Below are positions 1 through 6,255 of a stretch of 8,000 nucleotides of DNA, piece after piece (position 1 is the first letter of the stretch; each line of letters starts with the position of its first letter). The stretch is from Sulfurospirillum sp. (GTDB lineage: Bacteria > Campylobacterota > Campylobacteria > Campylobacterales > QNZT01). The DNA lies in contig QNZT01000017.1 of the NCBI GenBank assembly GCA_003978455.1, positions 1 through 8,000 of the forward strand, given 5' to 3'. A program made the translations under genes and the position numbers. The notes beneath the pieces are model-generated. The model was not told the DNA's origin. It did not search any database and was given only the letters and a program-made list of their open reading frames with translations.

Positions 1-548
1 CCTTTTTCGATCAGTTCATTGGCGCGTTTTTGGATCCACTCTGTGACGTTGGTATCTGCGGGACCTCCGTTGGGCGGGTTGTATTTAAATCCGCCGTCTG
101 AAGGGGGATTGTGTGAAGGGGTGATGACGATCCCGTCGCTGGTATGCGTATCGTTTTTCTCGTTGTGATCGAGTATGGCGAAAGAGACCAGTGGTGTGGG
201 GGTGTACTCACCGTCGGCGGCGATGTAGGTATGGACTTCGTTTGCTGCAAGGACTCTGATGGCTGTCAGCTGTGCCGGAGTGGAGAGGGCGTGGGTATCT
301 TTCCCCATAAATATCGGACCGGTGATGTGGTACTCTTTGCGGTAATCACAGAGTGCCTGTGTGATAGCGATGATATGGGTTTCGTTGAAACTTTTTTTGT
401 TGGCGCTTCCCCGGTGTCCGGAGGTGCCGAATGAGACCCGCTGTGCGGGATCGTTGATGTCGGGGGTGAGACTATAGTAGTTTGCGATCAGTGTCGGAAT
501 ATCTTCAAGTAGTGCTTTGGGTGCTTTTTCTCCTGCCTGTGGATGCAT
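1..548 (-). CDS. pgm: Phosphoglucomutase (alpha-D-glucose-specific), N-terminal part
   Basis: Interconverts glucose 1-phosphate and glucose 6-phosphate in the cytoplasm, linking glycolysis or gluconeogenesis to polysaccharide and sugar-nucleotide synthesis. The frame is open from the ATG at 548 to the window edge, giving 182 codons of a family that is usually about 545 residues, so roughly the first third is present. It follows E. coli Pgm closely: FGTSGHRGSA at residues 40-49, GKDTHALS at 82-89, TPTP at 116-119, the phosphoserine loop TPSHNPP at 143-149 with catalytic Ser145, and KYNPPNGGPADTNVT at 155-169. The start is supported by GGAG at 555-558, six bases upstream. A weak -10 candidate (TAAAAT, complement of 573-578) lies in the AT-rich divergent region shared with mqnP. 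The 3' part, with the metal-binding and sugar-binding loops, lies outside the window. Identification is very secure; substrate specificity rests on similarity to the E. coli enzyme. Confidence 0.94.
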   Translation of the reverse strand, partial: MHPQAGEKAPKALLEDIPTLIANYYSLTPDINDPAQRVSFGTSGHRGSANKKSFNETHIIAITQALCDYRKEYHITGPIFMGKDTHALSTPAQLTAIRVLAANEVHTYIAADGEYTPTPLVSFAILDHNEKNDTHTSDGIVITPSHNPPSDGGFKYNPPNGGPADTNVTEWIQKRANELIEK

Positions 549-623
549 AATATCTCCTTTTTCTCGGCTGTTATTTTAACATTTTTTTATAAATAGTCCG
601 TTTTTTTCAGCTAAATGTACTTC

Positions 624-655
624 TTGTGTTAAATTTTAATGACTTTTTATATAAT
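624..655 (+). promoter_or_regulatory. Probable sigma-70-type promoter upstream of mqnP
   Basis: A consensus TATAAT lies at 650-655 behind an AT-rich stretch that includes TTGTGT at 624-629, whose 20-bp spacing is too long for a good -35. A strong -10 with a poor -35 is typical of Campylobacterota promoters. Transcription would start near 661-663, inside the left arm of the inverted repeat at 657-676, and would leave a leader of about 155 nt before the mqnP start. Strand and role are inferred from position. Confidence 0.55.
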
Positions 656-656
656 G

Positions 657-770
657 GAACCCTCTGAATAATTTACTTCTCTCAAACGGCTTCACGGTGG
701 GTACCCCAAAACTCCGTTTTGACCCTTCCGTTGCAGAGGTTGTTCGAGCAGTAAATTATTCAGAGGGTTC
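657..770. repeat. 114-bp element with perfect 20-bp terminal inverted repeats
   Basis: The arm GAACCCTCTGAATAATTTAC at 657-676 is repeated exactly, as its reverse complement, at 751-770. The 74-bp interior has its own pairing: TCAAACGG at 682-689 with CCGTTTTGA at 714-722, leaving one bulged T. It also holds the palindrome GGGTACCC at 699-706 and a second copy of CAGAGG at 734-739 that competes for the same partner (661-666) as the right arm. No open reading frame fills it and no clear target-site duplication flanks it. It could be a MITE or REP-like mobile palindrome, or a structured 5' leader of the mqnP transcript. The inverted repeat is certain; its function is not known. Confidence 0.85.
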
Positions 771-816
771 GATATGGAATCTTTAATGCGAAATCTTTTA
801 TCCAATAAGGAAAGCT

Positions 817-1671
817 TTGTCAAAGATAGGTAGAATAGTTCATGATTTAAACGAACTGGTGATGTTCAAACACTCTATTTTTTCACTCCCTTTTATATTT
901 ATCGCGATGATTGTGGCGGCGCACGGTTGGTTTGGCTGGCGTCTGCTGGGGCTTGGTATTTTGGCGGCGGTGAGTGCGCGTAACTTTGCGATGGGGTTTA
1001 ACCGTTATGCGGATATCGATATAGACAAAGCCAATCCGCGTACCGCAAACCGACCGAGTGTGGACGGGCGGCTGAAAAAGGAGACGATACTCTTTTTTAC
1101 ACTGCTCAATGCAGTGATATTTGTGGTGGTGGCGTATATGATCAACACTTTGGCGTTTTGGCTTTCGTTTCCTATTTTGTTGATTTTGGGCGGGTATTCG
1201 CTCATGAAACGTATCTCTCCGATGGCGCATCTGGTACTGGGGCTCTCTCTGGGGCTGGCGCCGATCGCGGGGGTAGTGGCAGTCAAAGCGCAGATCACGA
1301 TGTGGTCGGTGATGCTTTCTGTGGGGGTGATGTTCTGGGTGGCGGGATTTGATCTGCTCTATTCGTTACAGGATATGGCGTATGACAAAAAGGTAAAACT
1401 GTACTCTATCCCGTCACGTTACGGTGTGGAGTGTACGCTTTTTCTCTCTAAAATTTTTCACGGGTTAACTATTCTTTTCTGGATCTTTTTTGCCGTAGAG
1501 TCGGGAAGCGGATGGCTGACATACGTTGCGGTGGGGCTTTCAGCGGTGATTTTGTATTTTGAGCATCGTATCGTAAACAGAGACTTTTCTAAAATTGATA
1601 AAGCATTTTTTACCCTTAATGGTTATCTTGGTATAATGTTTTTAATATTTGTGATTTTGGATAACATATAG
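817..1671 (+). CDS. mqnP: UbiA-family prenyltransferase of menaquinone synthesis (MqnP type)
   Basis: Integral membrane enzyme that attaches the polyprenyl tail to the naphthoate ring in menaquinone synthesis; in Campylobacterota this belongs to the futalosine route. At 284 aa it has the normal family length and is strongly hydrophobic, with about eight or nine membrane segments. The first Asp-rich motif NxxxDxxxD is N62, D66, D70, followed by NPRTANRP at 73-80. The second is D179, D186, D190 within DLLYSLQDMAYD. Both bind Mg-diphosphate. The end of the protein carries FFTLNGY at 264-270, typical of this subgroup. The start is taken as TTG at 817 because AGGA at 808-811 is well spaced and no in-frame ATG exists upstream; the next ATG (862) would remove the first 15 residues and lacks a ribosome binding site. 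It is the first gene of a four-gene operon. MqnP rather than UbiA is inferred from lineage and motif resemblance. Confidence 0.88.
   Translation: MSKIGRIVHDLNELVMFKHSIFSLPFIFIAMIVAAHGWFGWRLLGLGILAAVSARNFAMGFNRYADIDIDKANPRTANRPSVDGRLKKETILFFTLLNAVIFVVVAYMINTLAFWLSFPILLILGGYSLMKRISPMAHLVLGLSLGLAPIAGVVAVKAQITMWSVMLSVGVMFWVAGFDLLYSLQDMAYDKKVKLYSIPSRYGVECTLFLSKIFHGLTILFWIFFAVESGSGWLTYVAVGLSAVILYFEHRIVNRDFSKIDKAFFTLNGYLGIMFLIFVILDNI
1629..1637 (+). promoter_or_regulatory. Possible internal extended -10 promoter
   Basis: TG-G-TATAAT at 1629-1637, inside the last codons of mqnP, forms an extended -10 box about 43 bases before the start of the next gene. It could give the downstream genes (177-aa protein, coiled-coil protein, uracil-DNA glycosylase) expression separate from mqnP. 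The motif is clear, but it overlaps coding sequence and may be chance. Confidence 0.35.
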
Positions 1672-1679
1672 GTGGTCTC

Positions 1680-2213
1680 ATGAACGATATCCGTTTTGTT
1701 CCTGCTGTTTTGAAACTTCATTTTGAAGTGCTGCATGATAACAACAATGAAAACTTCCGTCGTGAATACACCGCACTTTCGGAATATGAAGAGGATGCGA
1801 TCGGGCAGTGGCTGAAGATCTCAAAAGCGCGGGGTGAGACAAAAGATACCGATGAAGTGCTGCTCAATCTGCTGGTCGAGCTGCATAAAAAAGTCGATGC
1901 ACTGACTGCGCTGGTCAAAAACGAAGAGACCAAACTGCTGACACTTGCACATACGACAGATATACTGGAGATAGGGTTTGATCATATCCGGATAGAAGAT
2001 TCGCTTTTTGATACCGGGAGAGAGTACTACGGGCGGATCGAGATGCCTGTTTTCCCAAAGCGTGAGATGGCGCTTTTCCTGAAAAGTATAGACCCCTACA
2101 CAGCAGAGATTATCCTGATGCACGAAAAAGATATGAGAGACTGGAATGCCTATGTCGTTGCCAAAGAGCGTGCTATGATCCGTGAGTTGAAAAAAGGGAA
2201 AAGAGATGGTTGA
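1680..2213 (+). CDS. Conserved-looking protein of unknown function, 177 aa
   Basis: I do not recognise this protein with confidence. It is soluble, charged, and has no signal peptide or membrane segment. Residues 1-20 include a hydrophobic start (VPAVLKLHFEVL). Residues 57-85 form an amphipathic helix with heptad-like leucines (LLNLLVELHKKVDALTALVK) that could dimerise. Residues 86-148 alternate hydrophobic and polar residues as beta strands do, and the tail (150-177) is basic and helical. A helix followed by a small beta barrel recalls atypical PilZ domains, but the canonical RxxxR and D/NxSxxG signatures of c-di-GMP-binding PilZ are not visible, so that is only a suggestion. The ATG follows AGGTGG at 1670-1675, which overlaps the mqnP stop. 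The stop overlaps the next start by 8 bp, so translation of the two is likely coupled. Confidence 0.8.
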   Translation: MNDIRFVPAVLKLHFEVLHDNNNENFRREYTALSEYEEDAIGQWLKISKARGETKDTDEVLLNLLVELHKKVDALTALVKNEETKLLTLAHTTDILEIGFDHIRIEDSLFDTGREYYGRIEMPVFPKREMALFLKSIDPYTAEIILMHEKDMRDWNAYVVAKERAMIRELKKGKRDG

Positions 2214-2721
2214 GATTTTTGTATTTGTCGGTTTTCTGGTGATTCTCGGGCTTTTGATCGCCTACTTTTATATGCGTGATCAGACTGTGACCAAGCAGTT
2301 GAGTGCCTATGAACGTGCGATAGATGAGCTCAATAGCCGTGTGCACGCTATGGAGCAGAAAGTGGCTTCGATTCCCGAAGGGCTGGAGGAGCTTCCGGAT
2401 TTTGCGCAGGAACTGGAGCAGCTGGAAGATCGTTTAAATCAGAAGCTAAACGATCTGAGCGATCCTCTTTTGAAAGCGATCCGTGCCATCAAACAGATGG
2501 AACTGGAGATGAAACGCATCAGCGACAGCCTCAATGAACGCATAGACAAAATCGAAGAGAGCAACAAGCTCAGCTCCATCTCCGCTACCAGTAAACTGAT
2601 CAATGAAAAAGCGATTATCGAACTCTATAAAAACGGTTACAGTGCGGAAGAGATCGCCAAGCGCGAACGTACGCCGCTGGGTGAAGTGGAACTGATCCTG
2701 AAGATCGCCAATCTCAAATGA
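2206..2721 (+). CDS. Membrane-anchored coiled-coil protein with HTH-like C-terminus
   Basis: A 171-aa protein in three parts. Residues 4-22 are one hydrophobic segment (VFVGFLVILGLLIAY core) that should anchor it in the inner membrane with the rest in the cytoplasm. Residues about 28-122 are rich in Leu, Glu, Lys and Gln in heptad patterns, with a short Pro/Gly break near 57-64, so two coiled-coil stretches are likely. Residues about 136-168 (AIIELYKNGYSAEEIAKRE followed by TPLGEVELIL) resemble a helix-turn-helix of the kind seen at the ends of DUF2802/DUF6115-like membrane proteins; the family assignment is from memory and uncertain. AAGGG at 2194-2198 serves as the ribosome binding site. 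The frame overlaps the gene before it by 8 bp and the gene after it by 4 bp (ATGA). The function is unknown; a scaffold or regulatory role at the membrane is a guess. Confidence 0.82.
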   Translation: MVEIFVFVGFLVILGLLIAYFYMRDQTVTKQLSAYERAIDELNSRVHAMEQKVASIPEGLEELPDFAQELEQLEDRLNQKLNDLSDPLLKAIRAIKQMELEMKRISDSLNERIDKIEESNKLSSISATSKLINEKAIIELYKNGYSAEEIAKRERTPLGEVELILKIANLK

Positions 2722-3440
2722 TAAATCAAGCAGACCGTTCCTGGCACCAGGTGCTGGAAAAGGCGTTTGGTGCTTTTGATCCGGACTATCTGAGATATCT
2801 GCAAGACGATACCGGTTATTTCCCCGACAGAAACAACTTTCTCAATGCCTTTAAAACACTTCCGCTTCATGAAACAAAATATATCCTTTTCGGACAGGAT
2901 CCCTATCCCAGAGAGGAGAGTGCTATCGGATACGCGTTTATCGATGGGAAGGTGCAAAAGCTTTTTAGTGAAACGGGTCTTTCCAAAGAGGTAAACCGGG
3001 CTACGAGTCTGCGCAACTTTATGAAGATGCTGCTGCTGTGTGAAGGGGAGCTGAAAGAGGATTTCTCCAAAGAAGCACTGGCAAAAGTCGATACTGCAAA
3101 ATATATCCAATCCATCCACCAACTGCGCCAGAACTTTGAAAAAAACGGTGTCTTGCTGCTCAATATGGCACTGGTGTTCAGCTCCAAAGAGGAGAGTAAA
3201 AAGCATATCAAGGCGTGGCGCGGTTTTGTACGGGAGTTTTTAAAAGGACTTCATGAAGCGTCGGCTGATACGGAGTTGATCCTGTTTGGAAAGATGGCCG
3301 AAGAGGTGGAAAAGCTGGAAGAGGCAAAAGCGTTTGCAAAACATATTTTGCCCCATCCCTACAATGTATCATTTATCACCGATCCAAAAGCGCGAACCCT
3401 TTTTGAACCGATGCGGCTTTTGCGTCAGTCGGATTCGTGA
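2718..3440 (+). CDS. Uracil-DNA glycosylase superfamily protein, divergent
   Basis: Predicted to excise uracil (or a related damaged base) from DNA in base-excision repair. The 240-aa length matches Ung. Motif A is GQDPYP at 59-64, with Asp61 the likely water-activating residue and F74 in GYAF the base-stacking aromatic. LLLNMALVF at 146-154 supplies Asn149 for uracil recognition. The C-terminal motif is HPYNVSFI at 213-220 with His213. Canonical Ung has GQDPYHG, LLLNxxLTV and HPSPLS, so the key residues are kept but the loops differ: PREESAIGYAF after motif A, and YN in place of SP in the DNA-intercalating loop. It may belong to a less studied branch of the superfamily. There is no good ribosome binding site; the ATGA overlap with the previous gene suggests coupled translation. 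Its last 16 bases overlap the convergent chemoreceptor gene. The fold is secure; substrate preference is not. Confidence 0.85.
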   Translation: MINQADRSWHQVLEKAFGAFDPDYLRYLQDDTGYFPDRNNFLNAFKTLPLHETKYILFGQDPYPREESAIGYAFIDGKVQKLFSETGLSKEVNRATSLRNFMKMLLLCEGELKEDFSKEALAKVDTAKYIQSIHQLRQNFEKNGVLLLNMALVFSSKEESKKHIKAWRGFVREFLKGLHEASADTELILFGKMAEEVEKLEEAKAFAKHILPHPYNVSFITDPKARTLFEPMRLLRQSDS

Positions 3441-4729
3441 TTCATCTGATCCAGCTGGCTGAAGAGTGTGTCACTCGCCTGTTCCATCTCTTTGAAGTTT
3501 TCAAGCAGTTGCGGTATGACATCTTTTGTCAGCGGTTTGTCGGTGATGGCGATATTTTTATTGGCGGCTCCGTGTACTTTGGCATGGACAGCATCGATCG
3601 CTTTAAATGTTTGTGACTTTCCAAACATCGTTTTGCCTTCTGTGTTGTACCATTTGCCGAATCTGCAATCGTTGTGTGTGACACGGGGGCTTGTATTGCC
3701 GTCGTCGTACAAGACTGTATTGTAGATATTGGCTTTATAGACGATGTGGTCTGCTTTGACAGAGGTAGTAAAACTTTTGCGCTTGACTACCTCAGCACTG
3801 TGTGCGGTTTGGTTGGCATTTTGGTTAAATTCAGACAGTGTGGTCTGAAACGAGTCCACTGTTTCGCCCGATGTCATCGCGATCTCATTGACCTGTTCGA
3901 CGCTTGACTGGATATCCATCGTCTCCTGTTGCAGTGTCTGTACGGTGATAGCGATCTCCGCTGTCGCTTTTTGGGTGCGTTCCGCCAGTTTTCTCACTTC
4001 ATCGGCAACGACGGCAAAACCGCGTCCGTGTTCTCCCGCTCTTGCCGCTTCGATGGCTGCATTGAGTGCCAGCAGGTTGGTTTGATCTGCGATGTCTTTG
4101 ATCAGGTTTACGACAGAGGTGATTTCACCGGTTCTTTCATTGAGTGAACTGGCGGCATCCGTCACACCCGAGATGAGTTCTACCAGATGGTTCAGTTTGT
4201 CGGCAAGCTCTGCGGTGACTTCCATACTGGAGTTGGACTGTGCTGCTGTTTTGGATGAGAGAGAAGTGATCTCATCGACCATCTCTATCGTATCCATCAA
4301 GTCCGACTGGATCACACTCATCCCGGCGCGGATACCGCCGCTGATTTGGTCGATCTCGAGCGCCAGTTCGCTTTTGAGTCTGCTTTTGTTGGCTTCGATT
4401 ACGTCATCCACTGCCTTGGCAGAGAGCAGGCAGTTTTGTTTGAAAGTACCCTTGAGTCCTTGACAAAACACTTTTCTGTATGTTTCGCCTTCTCCCGCTT
4501 TTATGAGGGCGTTGGCAGTTCCGCGGAGTGTCGCTTCCACCTGGTCGAGCATATTGTTGATATTCCATGCGGTTTTGGCAAGGGGGTCTTTTGGATCGAT
4601 ACCGGTGATACGTATTTCGATGTTGCCGTTTGTGGCTTCTGACACAGCATGGTCTATCTTTTGAATCAGTGTTGCAGAGTCACCTGCTGTATGGTTATGC
4701 TTCCTGGATCGCGACAATAAATTCGTCAT
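3425..4729 (-). CDS. Soluble methyl-accepting chemotaxis protein with C-terminal CZB domain (TlpD-like)
   Basis: Cytoplasmic chemoreceptor that would control the CheA-CheW complex and so swimming direction. The 434 aa contain no membrane segment. Residues about 20-100 look like a HAMP-like or linker region (GNIEIRITGIDPKDPLAKTAW). The signalling hairpin is about 205-255, with the conserved tip IEAARAGEHGRGFAVVADEVRKLAER from 226. The C-terminal chemoreceptor zinc-binding domain (about 325-390) shows His328, Cys355 in DCRFGKWY, His382 and His386 in VHAKVH, the 3His/1Cys zinc set. This is the architecture and size of Helicobacter pylori TlpD, a cytoplasmic sensor linked to redox and oxidative cues. 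The start is the ATG at 4729, preceded by AAGGAG with good spacing, even though it lies 35 bp inside the upstream PAS gene. That arrangement suggests the two proteins work as one receptor. No CheR/CheB-tethering pentapeptide is seen at the end. Confidence 0.93.
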   Translation of the reverse strand: MTNLLSRSRKHNHTAGDSATLIQKIDHAVSEATNGNIEIRITGIDPKDPLAKTAWNINNMLDQVEATLRGTANALIKAGEGETYRKVFCQGLKGTFKQNCLLSAKAVDDVIEANKSRLKSELALEIDQISGGIRAGMSVIQSDLMDTIEMVDEITSLSSKTAAQSNSSMEVTAELADKLNHLVELISGVTDAASSLNERTGEITSVVNLIKDIADQTNLLALNAAIEAARAGEHGRGFAVVADEVRKLAERTQKATAEIAITVQTLQQETMDIQSSVEQVNEIAMTSGETVDSFQTTLSEFNQNANQTAHSAEVVKRKSFTTSVKADHIVYKANIYNTVLYDDGNTSPRVTHNDCRFGKWYNTEGKTMFGKSQTFKAIDAVHAKVHGAANKNIAITDKPLTKDVIPQLLENFKEMEQASDTLFSQLDQMNHESD

Positions 4730-5207
4730 AGGTTACTCCTTTTTCTTCTAATAGTTTTTTGAGATATGCTTCAGAAGCGGACATACCGCCGCTGGCTTCG
4801 AGAGATTTGAGCTTCTCATAAAGCGGTTTGATCACTTCGAGTGCTCTTGGGTTCGGTTTAATGCGTACGGAGTAGTATCCGATGATGTTATTGTTGTTGT
4901 CGTATGATGGGGTGACATTGGCAAAAACCCAGTAGTAGCTGCCGTCAGCTGAAAGATTTTTTACATAGGCGAAGATTTCATCTCCGTTTTGCACATAGTC
5001 CCACAGAAGTTTGAAGACAATTTTGGGCATATCCGGATGCCTGACGATGCTGTGCGGCTTGCCCAGAAGTTCGGCTTCGGGGAGTTGTGCCATATCCATA
5101 AAGATTTCGTTGCAGTAGGTGATTTTACCTTTTGTATCTGTTTTGGAGACGATAAAATCATCTTCGTTCATGATGCGTTCGCGGTTGTTGGGTACGGGTG
5201 CACTCAT
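4695..5207 (-). CDS. PAS-domain energy-taxis protein, CetB/Aer-like
   Basis: A 170-aa protein made of one PAS domain (about 15-117) and a short helical tail. It matches the PAS domain of E. coli Aer and Campylobacter CetB. The residues known to matter for FAD binding in Aer (N34, R57, H58, D60, W70) have counterparts one position earlier: N33, R56, H57, D59 (in RHPDMP) and W69. DGSYYWVFANVTP at 88-100 and YYSVRIKP at 111-118 are further family signatures. It should bind FAD and report the redox or electron-transport state to a chemoreceptor, presumably the partner encoded directly downstream. In Campylobacter CetB pairs with the membrane receptor CetA; here the neighbour is soluble. The ATG at 5207 follows GGAG (complement of 5214-5217). 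It is the first gene of the leftward pair and is divergent from moaA. FAD binding is inferred from the residues. Confidence 0.9.
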   Translation of the reverse strand: MSAPVPNNRERIMNEDDFIVSKTDTKGKITYCNEIFMDMAQLPEAELLGKPHSIVRHPDMPKIVFKLLWDYVQNGDEIFAYVKNLSADGSYYWVFANVTPSYDNNNNIIGYYSVRIKPNPRALEVIKPLYEKLKSLEASGGMSASEAYLKKLLEEKGVTYDEFIVAIQEA

Positions 5208-5235
5208 ACGTTGCTCCTTTAATATTGGGTTGGTT

Positions 5236-5246
5236 TGCTATAATAT
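5236..5246. promoter_or_regulatory. Divergent promoter shared by moaA and the PAS gene
   Basis: On the + strand TGC-TATAAT at 5236-5244 is an extended -10 box; transcription would start near 5251 and give moaA a leader of about 30 nt. On the - strand the same bases read TATTAT (complement of 5240-5245), placing a start near 5233 and a leader of about 25 nt for the PAS gene. The two -10 boxes nearly coincide, so polymerase binding in one direction should exclude the other. The + strand call is strong; the - strand one is inferred because the 74-bp gap leaves little other room. Confidence 0.55.
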
Positions 5247-5281
5247 CGACACAATGAAATTTAGTTTTAGGGGAACGGGAA

Positions 5282-6247
5282 ATGTTAACAGACGGGCACA
5301 ACAGGGTAGTGAACTATTTACGTGTATCGGTGACGGAGCGGTGTAACTTCCGCTGCCAGTACTGTATGCCGGATAAACCTTTTTCATGGGTACCTCGGGA
5401 AAACCTGCTCTCACTCGAAGAGCTCTTTTTGTTTATACGCGCGGCGATGGACGAGGGGATCGACAAGGTACGTATCACCGGAGGTGAGCCGCTGCTTCGT
5501 GAAGGACTGGATCAGTTTGTAGCGATGATCTACAACCATAACCCAGATGTCGATCTGGCGCTTACGACCAACGGATACCTTCTGAAGCAGACAGCAAAAA
5601 AGCTCAAAGATGCGGGACTCAAACGTCTCAATATCTCTCTGGACTCTCTCAAACCGGAAGTGGCGCAGCAGATCGCGCAGAAAGATATCCTCAAAGATGT
5701 CCTGGCGGGAATAGAAGAGGCGCTTCATGTCGGCTTGAAAGTCAAGATCAACATGGTACCGCTCAAAGGTATCAATGACGGGGAAATCGTCGATATACTC
5801 GACTTTTGCAAAGCGCGGGGTATCGAAGTGCGTTTTATCGAATATATGGAAAACGCGATGGCGAACGATGCCATCAAAGGCTTGCTCGGCAAAGAGATCC
5901 TGGAAAGAGTCAAAGAGAAGTATGTCATCAAAAAACTCGGACGTGAAGGCAGCAGCCCGTCATTTTCCTATCTGCTGGAGGATGGTTACAAATTTGGTCT
6001 GATCGATCCCCACAAGCATGACTTTTGCGAAACCTGCAACCGTATCCGTTTGACAGCGGAGGGGTATCTGATACCGTGTCTCTATTTCGATGAAGCGATG
6101 AGCATCAAAGATGCGGTGCAGGCAGGCGACGTACCGGCAGCCGTGGAAGTGCTCAAAACAGTTTTGCGCGACAAACCCAAAGAGAACCGCTGGAGCGATG
6201 AAGAGAGTGAAACCTCCAGCCGTGCCTTTTACGAAACGGGAGGGTGA
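5282..6247 (+). CDS. moaA: GTP 3',8-cyclase MoaA, molybdopterin synthesis
   Basis: Radical SAM enzyme that catalyses the first step of molybdenum cofactor synthesis, turning GTP into 3',8-cyclo-7,8-dihydro-GTP for MoaC. All hallmarks are present in 321 aa. The N-terminal SAM cluster motif CxxxCxxC is C21, C25, C28 (TERCNFRCQYC). GGEP is at 67-70, TTNG at 95-98, NISLDS at 117-122, and RFIEYM at 184-189. The second, substrate-binding iron-sulfur cluster is held by C249, C252 and C266 (FCETCNRIR then C). The protein ends in Gly-Gly, the conserved MoaA tail required for activity. The second cluster motif rules out QueE, which matters because queD lies next door. AGGGG at 5269-5273 is the ribosome binding site for the ATG at 5282. 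It shares a divergent promoter with the PAS gene and is probably cotranscribed with queD. Confidence 0.95.
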   Translation: MLTDGHNRVVNYLRVSVTERCNFRCQYCMPDKPFSWVPRENLLSLEELFLFIRAAMDEGIDKVRITGGEPLLREGLDQFVAMIYNHNPDVDLALTTNGYLLKQTAKKLKDAGLKRLNISLDSLKPEVAQQIAQKDILKDVLAGIEEALHVGLKVKINMVPLKGINDGEIVDILDFCKARGIEVRFIEYMENAMANDAIKGLLGKEILERVKEKYVIKKLGREGSSPSFSYLLEDGYKFGLIDPHKHDFCETCNRIRLTAEGYLIPCLYFDEAMSIKDAVQAGDVPAAVEVLKTVLRDKPKENRWSDEESETSSRAFYETGG

Positions 6248-6255
6248 GTTTTGCA

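Noticed and set aside
144..434. 96-aa + strand frame opposite pgm
   Set aside because: It is antisense to a clearly recognisable phosphoglucomutase and has no ribosome site or family resemblance.
755..776. GGTTCGA resembling a tRNA T-loop in the right inverted-repeat arm
   Set aside because: No acceptor, anticodon or T stems can be drawn around it; the bases are explained by the inverted repeat.
651..782. Similar strings at 651-660 and 772-781 as target-site duplications of the inverted-repeat element
   Set aside because: The left copy overlaps the promoter and the repeat arm itself, and the match is imperfect, so it is not a proper flanking duplication.
5254..5346. Upstream ATG frame overlapping the moaA start
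   Set aside because: It begins almost at the predicted transcription start, has no ribosome site, and reads a different frame through the conserved MoaA N-terminus.
5282..6247. QueE rather than MoaA, because queD follows
   Set aside because: The C-terminal three-cysteine cluster, the Gly-Gly end and the length are MoaA features that QueE lacks.
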